From contig WHUZ01000293.1 of assembly GCA_015179045.1 (NCBI GenBank), forward strand, positions 1 through 14,580: a stretch of DNA of 14,580 bases. Reading direction: 5' to 3'. The notes under the pieces are model-generated. The model did not search any database, had not been told where the DNA came from, and worked only from the letters and a program-made list of their open reading frames with translations. The translations under genes were made by a program, and so were the position numbers. Positions 8,576-14,580 of the stretch are shown here, piece by piece; position 1 is the stretch's first letter; every line of letters begins with the position of its first letter. Source of the DNA: Kalaharituber pfeilii (taxonomy: Eukaryota > Ascomycota > Pezizomycetes > Pezizales > Pezizaceae).

Positions 8576-10899
8576 ATACTCCACATTCTACTTCTGATCA
8601 TATTTATTATGTACTTGATAATTGCTGACAACTATAATCTACTAACTCGTACACAAGAATTAAGAGAGCAAATTAATTTCTACTATAATGAGCTTGTATC
8701 GCAGGAACTGTAGCAAGAACAACTCTATGCTGATGTTGAGTTTTTGTGGTAAGAGGTTAATGAGAGCTACCAGCTCCGACCAGCCACTGATGACCACATC
8801 TGTGGGCTAGCATCATAGCTAAATACTACCCAGCAAGAGCTAACTATCACCCACTCATATCTCTCCTCTGTATAAAGAACTAGACTTGTGTAAACTATAG
8901 TATCAGAAGTTCTTCAAGATGATTCTATAGAGATAACCTCTCTACTCGGTAATTAACTTTGTAAGAAAATAGAGGAATACAAAGACTAAATTCATGCCTC
9001 TATGAAAGCTAATCTAGAATATGACCTTGCTACTAAACCTCTGGTTGCTTATATGCCTGAACTATTATCTGGAGCTAAAATTCTCAAGATGATTAAACCT
9101 ATGAAAGTATCTCCATAAGGAATGCTACATATATAATTTCAACTATTACTTTCTATACTGGAATATCCTCCATTACAATACTCTTAGCAGCAGCTATACC
9201 TTTAGTCTCAGAGCCACTCGATATCGTATCTACTACTATAACAAGCCCCAACCTTTCCTGAAATCTCGGAAGTGCAATCACTGAAACTGAGAGGATTACT
9301 TTTATAGGTATTTGGATCTATATAAGGATCTTCATTTTCATCCTCCTCAAAGGGAAAGAAGGTGTTATATCGGACCCCTATACTGGCTTCTAAAATATCA
9401 AAGAAGGTGGTACAGGCCTATAAAGAAATACTAAAAATGGCAGCCTTCCAAAAGACTGCAAATAAGACTACTCAGAAGCTGAAGGAAGCTATAAAGCAAA
9501 CTTCAGATGAAGCCAGAAAGGCTCTTACAGATATTATAAACCTCATGACCACCTACTACTAACAGAGGGAAGCTGACTAGGCTATAACTACCTACAACCT
9601 GGAAGCTCTAAAGGATGAACTCCTGGGGCATATATAATAACAGTATAATAACTTCGACACTTGCCTAAACTAATAATAGACTGCCTTGAATACTAAGTTC
9701 ACAGCTGCTCTTCAGCAATAAAGGAAGGATATCATGATTGAATTCGCTAACCAAATCAATCTCCTAGTTACTGAATTTAATATGATATTGAATACACTTG
9801 AGATGCTAGTAAAACTGGCCCAGGCAAAGAAGCTGGATCCAGTCAGACCCTCTAGAAACATTCTTCTACCCCTGGCTCCTCCTGCTACACCAACCAGTAG
9901 TGACCCTCCTCCTTCTCCAGACTCTCATGGTAGTAGCAATAGTAGTAGCCCCCCTCCTGTTGGATATTGACCTTTTCCACCAAGAGATTTATTTCCATCT
10001 CAGCCAGAACTAAAAGTGTCACTCTGACTTAACATACTAACCTTCAATAGAAGATGAGACAAGGTTAATAATTTTTTTTACTAGCTTTAATTATACTTCC
10101 AAATAACTAGAGCTGATAGCTATCAACTAAGGCTTGACCTACTTACCTAATATATAGAGTATAAGGCATTAGACTGGTAGCACGATACCAAGGATATAGT
10201 TGCAACCTAGACAGAAGCCAAAGCACTTATCTGGGCTACATATTCAAACTCTTAGGAAGCGGCCAAAGCTGTACAAGAACTTCAAAAGGTCAAGCATACA
10301 GGAGTAATAATTGACTTCTTTACTAAGGTCAATGGGCTTAACTGACTTGCCAAAGTACTAGATCAAACCTTCATTACTATTGTTATACTAAACCTTAAGA
10401 TTTAAGTTCAAAATCTAATCGTAGTACACCCTTGAGTAATAACAAACTGGAAGAAGTTCAAAGAACTTACTATTTTGATCGCCAGGTACACTACCACCCT
10501 ATCAACTTTAAATGTCTTGGGCCCTTTACAGAAAAATACTAACACTTCAACCCCCTATTTATCCTCTACTCCCCCAGTATGCCATACACCTAAAACCCAA
10601 CGAACTATGACAGCATACTGCTATAAGTCAAACAAGACTAAAGAGCTTGGGAAGAATATAGAAAATGTAGATTGAAGAGTCATGAAGAGAAGGACTGTTG
10701 GCTAGGGTGAATATATACAGAAGCTAAGGGTGACAATAAATGAAAGTGAGATGCAGGGACTGCCAAGACTCTCGAGAACTAGATAGAGAGAGCCCTACAA
10801 AACAAACAAAGATAAACTAACCAAGATACTTTCTGTATCACTAAGCTGGACTTTGACAGGAAAGACATTAAGGAGGAAACCGAGTTGGGAAATAAGTAG
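8576..10899 (+). pseudogene. gag relic of copy 1
   Basis: Collinear with the gag of copy 2. The start position, ATG in copy 2, is ATA here (8576). The N-terminus reads as a Gln/Glu/Leu-rich helical region (LREQINFYYNELVSQE), followed by the Ser-rich stretch before 9362, a Lys/Ala helix (KISKKVVQAYKEILKMAAF), a Pro/Ser-rich linker around 9870-9960 and a capsid-like core to about 10470. The zinc knuckle has Tyr (10657), Cys (10666), His (10681), Cys (10696) with the classic x2, x4, x4 spacing, so only the first Cys is lost, through TGT to TAT. An acidic tail ends at TAG 10897. In-frame stops include TAG 8711, TAA 8750 and TAA 9116 among many. The frame changes once between the core and the knuckle. 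Non-functional. Confidence 0.8.
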
Positions 10900-11174
10900 G
10901 GAGCCCCAACAGCACCTTTAGTAAAGCTTTTGAACATCACTCTCTTCTTGCTACTAATATTCAGTTCAAAAATCTCAATCTCAAAGTTAGAGCAATCATT
11001 AATATTAGTACATCCACTTCTTATATATTATTAGATTTAGAAAAGAGACTGAGTTAAAAGAAAAGAGACAGACTTATTAGAGTTAGACAGGGTAATGGAT
11101 CTTTGTTAAAAAGAGGAACTATAGTTGTTAATACTTTTTTTTCTTTTCTTAATACTTTAGATTCCTGTGGTAAT
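10900..11174 (+). pseudogene. retropepsin (pol start) of copy 1, cut by the copy 2 LTR
   Basis: The aspartic protease would cut the gag-pol polyprotein. The frame, one base back (-1) from the gag tail, reads SLLATNIQFKNLNLKVRAII and reaches the active site at 11001-11009, where Asn-Ile-Ser (AAT ATT AGT) stands in place of Asp-Ser/Thr-Gly. Asp to Asn and Gly to Ser are both G-to-A changes typical of RIP and would abolish catalysis. The following residues (LLDLEKRL, then GNGSLLKRGTIVVNT) fit the flap side of the domain. A run of eight T near 11140 may reflect slippage. The domain is broken at 11174 by TGTTACGG, the start of the next LTR. Confidence 0.7.
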
Positions 11175-11756
11175 TGTTACGGTTAAAGGTAAAGACCTAC
11201 CGAATATCGGGAAGGTACCATCCCGTACTATTATAAGACTTGCTAAGATGTATCTGATTAATACTAGGCGAGCCGCGGTACACTTTAGTTGAACAGTGGT
11301 TACCTCACAGACGTGTGTGTCAGTTCTTGTACATACACTGCACTAATATATACATACTGCTTATGAAGCAACCGGCATCACTTACAATACCTTTACTAAT
11401 AATGCATGGTTGCAACGTAGATAACGCTTCGCTTGCTTATTGGTTTTGGAAAGAGGATCTATATTGTCATATGTTTCTATTACGTTACTGTTTCTATATT
11501 TACTTATCTATTTTATGAGATGGTGTCATTACGTTATAGTCATGTTTTTAATTATTGACAAGTTATGTATGATGGGCACTTAATATATAAGGCCCAGCTT
11601 CCGCCGTTAGTTATAAAGAATTAAGATACTAGCGGTATCCTAAGTTTTACTCAAACTCTACGTTTATCACATACCTTTCGCCCACTCTTCTTCGTCACTT
11701 GCCTTTAGCCATACTATTTGTACCGAACTATTACCGCTTAGCAACATTGAAGTACC
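11175..11756 (+). repeat. 5' LTR of copy 2
   Basis: It begins TGTTACGGTTAAAGG and keeps more CpG than the LTR of copy 1 (GAGCCGCGG, GACGTGTG). A TATA box is at 11583-11590. The right edge is unresolved between about 11735 and 11775; the site aligned to TGGTAG of copy 1 reads TGACCT here, so the primer binding site is uncertain. Confidence 0.65.
11581..11590 (+). promoter_or_regulatory. TATA box in LTR of copy 2
   Basis: TAATATATAA is followed by GGCCCAGC, conserved in position with the LTR of copy 1. It is the likely core promoter for gag-pol transcription. Confidence 0.6.
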
Positions 11757-11795
11757 TGACCTAATATTACACCACTCAACTTCTATTTTATCCCT

Positions 11796-14116
11796 ATGCT
11801 CCACGTCCTACTCCTGATCATACTAATTGTGTGTCTGATAATTGCTGACGACTACAACCTACTAACCTGCACGTAAGAACTATGAGAGCAGGTTAGTTTC
11901 TACTACGATGAGCTTACGTCGCAGCAATTGCAGCAAGAGCAACTCCGTACTGATGTTGAATTTTTGTAGCAAGAGTTCAACGAGGGATACCGGCTTCGAC
12001 TAGTTACCGACGACCACATCCGCTGGCTAGCAGCACAGTTAAACACCACCCGGTGAGAACTAGTTATCGCCCGCTCGCATCTCTCTCCTATACAAAAAGC
12101 CAGACTCGTGTGAACAATGGCATCAGAAGCCCCCCGAGATGATTCCATGGAGGTCACCTACCCACTCAGTAGCCAATCCTTCAATGAACCGGAGGAACAT
12201 GAAGACTCCATCCACGAATCCATCGAAGTCAACCCCGAGTATAAGTTCATGAAGACTGCTCCAGTCACCTATACATCTGGACTATTACCCGGAGCCACAA
12301 TGTCCAAGGCAATTAAACCTGCGGAAGTACCCCTCCAAGGAATGCCGCATGTGCAATTCCAGCCACTACTCCCCGCACTGGGATACCCTCCATCGCAGTA
12401 TACTTAGCAACCATACCTCTGGCAACAACCGAGTCAGTCATCGCTATACTTGCCGCTGCAACAAGCCCCCACCTTCCCTGAGATCACAGGAATACAATCA
12501 CCGAAACCGAGAGGATCGCTTTCACAGGTGTTGGGATCTATGCTGGGATCCTCATCTTCATCCTCCTCAAGGGGAAAGAAGACGGTACATCGGACCCCTA
12601 TACTGGCTCCTGAATTAGCAAAGAAGGTGGCACAGGCCTACAAAGAAACACTGAAAATGGCAGCCTTCTGGAAGACAGCAAATAAGACTGCTCAAAAGCT
12701 GAAGGAAGCTACGGAACACACTTCGGACAAGGCCAGAAAGGCCCTCACAGATATCGTGAACCTCACCACTACCTATCACCAATAGAGGGAGGCTGACTAG
12801 GCCATGACCACCTACAACCTGGAAGTCCTGAAGGACGAACTCCTGGGTTATATGCAACAGCAATATAACAACTTCGATGACTGCCTAAAACAATAATGTG
12901 CCGCCTTGGATGTTAAGTTCACAACTGCTCTTCAGCAACAAAGGAAGGACCTCGTAATGGAATTCGCCAACCGACTCAACCCCCTTGTCGCCGAATTCAA
13001 CACGATGTCGAACACACTTGGGACCCTGGTGAAACTGGCTCAGGCAAAACAGCTGGATCCAGCCAAATCTTCTGGAAACACTCCTCCACCCCCGGCTCCT
13101 CCTGCTGCGCCTCCCGTTAGTGATCCACCTACTCCTCCAGATCCTCGTGGTGGTCGCGGTGGTGGTGGCCCCCCTTATGGTGGACATCGACCTCCCCCAC
13201 CAAGAGATCCATCTTCGCCTCGACAAGAACCAAAAGTCCCACTCCGAGTAAATATACCAACCTTCAATGGACGATGGGACAAAGTGAACGATTTTTTCCA
13301 CCAGCCCCAATCATACTTTCGGATGACTGGAGCTGACAGCAATCAACTTAGGCTCGACCTGCTTACCCAATGCATAGAGGGAAAAGCATCAGACTAGTGG
13401 CGAGATACCAAAGACACAGTAGTGACCTGGATAGAAGCTGAAGCGCTCATTTGGGCTGTATACTCTAATTCACAGGAAACCACTGAAGCTGTGCAAAAAC
13501 TCCAAAAGGTAAAGCACACTGGAACTATTATTGACTTCTTCACAGAGATCGATGGGCTTAACCGACTTGCTAAAGTGCCGAACCAAGCCTCATCGCCATC
13601 GTAATACCAAATCTCAAGGTTCAAGTTCAGAACCAAATAGCAGTATACTCTCAGGTGATGACGAACTGGAAGGAGTTCAAGCTACTCACTATTTCGATCA
13701 CCGGGTACGCTACCACCATATCAACTACAAATCTCTCGGGCCCTTCACGAAAAAACACCAACACCTCAACCCTCATTCATCCTCTGCTCCCCCGGTATGC
13801 CATACACCCCAGAACCAAGGAACCATGACAGCGTACCGCTACAGGTCAAACAAGACCGAAGAGGTCGGGAAGAATGTGAGAAATATGGACGGAAGAGTCA
13901 TGAAGAGAAGAACTATTGGCTAGGGTAGACATACACAGAAACTAAGGGCGACAATAAGTGAAAGCGAGATGCGGAGACCGCCAAGACTCTCGAAAACCGG
14001 ATAGAGAGAGCCCCGCAAAACAAATAAAGATGAACCGTCCGAGCGCCCTCTGTATCACTGAGCTGGACTCAGATGGAGAAGACATCAAGGAGGAACCAGA
14101 GTCAGAAAATCAGTAG
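11796..14116 (+). pseudogene. gag relic of copy 2
   Basis: One frame runs from about 11796 to 13586 with stops at 11874, 11883, 11967, 12054, 12111, 12405, 12783, 12798, 12894 and 13395, nearly all explained by CAG/CAA or TGG decay. Order: Gln/Glu/Leu-rich coiled coil (about 11880-12100), an acidic segment (from MASEAPRDDSMEV at 12117), a Ser run near 12550, a Lys/Ala helix (KKVAQAYKETLKMAAF), a Pro-rich then Gly/Arg-rich linker (13080-13230), and a capsid-like core starting IPTFNGRWDKVNDFF and including QLRLDLLTQCIEGKASD. A base is lost relative to copy 1 near 13586 and another near 13770. The knuckle has Cys (13875), Tyr (13884), His (13899), Tyr (13914): two Cys lost by TGY to TAY. An acidic tail (ELDSDGEDIKEEPESEN) ends at TAG 14114. 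The start codon is uncertain; the ATG at 11796 would give an oddly hydrophobic N-terminus. Confidence 0.85.
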
Positions 14117-14580
14117 GGAGTCCCGACAGCACCTTCAGCAAAGCTCCTGAATATCACCCCCTCCTTGCTACTGACATTGAATTTAAAAACCTCAACTTCA
14201 AAGTCGGAGCAATCATCGACATAGTGCATCCGCTTCTTGTATTTCATTGGATTTGGGAAGAGACTGGGCTGGAGAAAAGGAAAAGGCTAATTGGGGTTAG
14301 ACAGGTGATGGATCTTTGTTAAAAGGAGGAACTATGGTTGTGAATACTTCTTTTCTTTCTTAATGCTTTAGATTCCTGTGGTAATAAATGGATGAAACTT
14401 TTGATTTGATACAGAATGTTTGGATATGGGGGATAGGGAACTTCTTTTGGATTGTCTTGGTTATTGGAAAAAGGTTTTTGGTGGATTGTCCTAATCAGTG
14501 TTTGGCTCACAATGTTTCTGGTTTAACTATTTCTTGTACTCTTGTTAATCCCCCTTTGTTTCTATTTTGGATTTAGATAA
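14062..14580 (+). pseudogene. retropepsin (pol start) of copy 2, partial at window edge
   Basis: In the frame one base back from the gag tail, KAPEYHPLLATDIEFKNL leads into KVGAIID, with the catalytic Asp codon GAC at 14218 retained. A base is missing in the next codon, so the site reads GAC, AT-, AGT; the Gly position is again AGT (Ser). After this the frame shifts, and parts of the protease are readable in different frames (SASCISLDLG, then DGSLLKGGTMVVNTS). Beyond 14385 the frame starting MDETFDLIQNVW (14388) may be the protease C-terminus or the linker to reverse transcriptase, but the Ile-Leu-Gly block expected there is not clean. No reverse transcriptase motif is reached before the edge. 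Confidence 0.65.

Larger units (their letters stand above)
7954..11174 (+). mobile_element. Ty3/gypsy-like LTR element, copy 1 (older), interrupted
   Basis: The copy comprises a 5' LTR, gag and the beginning of the protease, and stops at 11174, where the LTR of copy 2 starts. It aligns to copy 2 throughout at an offset of 3220 falling to 3211. It is clearly more AT-rich than copy 2 and differs from it almost only by C-to-T and G-to-A, for example CGTGTGTG in copy 2 against TATATATA here. In the first 100 bases I count about a dozen differences, nearly all transitions. This fits an older insertion that passed through more RIP. The rest of this copy is predicted to resume beyond the right end of the window, after the 3' LTR of copy 2. 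Confidence 0.8.
11175..14580 (+). mobile_element. Ty3/gypsy-like LTR element, copy 2 (younger), runs off the window
   Basis: It contains a 5' LTR, full gag and the start of pol, and is truncated by the right edge. It begins precisely at the point where copy 1 stops, but its own sequence continues past the equivalent point (GATTCCTGTGGTAAT, ending 14385) with AAATGGATGAAAC. There is no polypurine tract before 11175, so a tandem array sharing an LTR is unlikely; insertion of copy 2 into the protease of copy 1 explains the layout. The expected target-site duplication is GTAAT (11170-11174). It has fewer RIP changes than copy 1 but still many stops. Confidence 0.8.

Noticed and set aside
11903..12157. 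Minus-strand ORF opposite the gag N-terminus
   Set aside because: It is the antisense shadow of the gag coiled-coil region, which is collinear in both copies.
12885..13310. Minus-strand 141-codon ORF rich in Arg and Trp
   Set aside because: It is antisense to the Pro/Gly-rich gag linker; its composition is the complement of proline and glycine codons.
13531..13923. Plus-strand 130-codon ORF as a single protein
   Set aside because: It joins pieces of gag in different frames: its first part is out of frame with the core, and only the stretch YFDHRV and following seems to be genuine gag.
11175..14385. Tandem duplication of a 3.2-kb unit rather than two insertions
   Set aside because: Copy 2 continues beyond the unit end without a third LTR, and the junction lies within a protease domain with no polypurine tract. 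It is still possible if copy 2 is itself rearranged.

Overview
The window looks like a repeat island of a filamentous ascomycete and holds no intact host gene. It is AT-rich with excess TpA. Wherever two copies can be compared the differences are nearly all C/T or G/A transitions, and the relic reading frames are broken mainly by TAG, TAA and TGA where a Gln, Trp or Arg codon would fit. That is the mark of repeat-induced point mutation (RIP). Every recognisable protein belongs to a transposable element.

Left part (1-2675, minus strand): a degraded LTR retroelement of one family, read right to left. It has a promoter-bearing LTR-like segment, a Ser/Pro-rich gag N-terminus with in-phase repeats, a gag core, a proline-rich linker with a possible zinc-knuckle remnant, and a possible protease start at the left edge. 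The call is tentative.

Middle (2676-7953): about 2 kb of very AT-rich sequence with a palindrome and direct repeats but no recognisable gene. It is followed by a nearly full-length minus-strand relic of a Plavaka-type (CACTA-like, KDZ-related) transposase, about 1000 codons from about 7740 down to 4749. This is the best-supported protein identification in that part.

Right part (7954-14580, plus strand): two copies of one Ty3/gypsy-like LTR element, offset by about 3.22 kb. Each has an LTR beginning TGTYAC with a TATA box, a long gag (coiled coil, Ser-rich stretch, Pro/Gly-rich linker, capsid-like core, CCHC knuckle, acidic tail) and the start of a retropepsin domain. Copy 1 stops inside the protease exactly where the LTR of copy 2 begins, while copy 2 reads straight through the same point. 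Copy 2 therefore most likely inserted into copy 1, a nested self-insertion. Copy 1 is visibly more decayed. The rest of pol and both 3' LTRs lie beyond the right edge.

No tRNA, rRNA or CRISPR array is supported. None of the elements appears able to make an intact protein.
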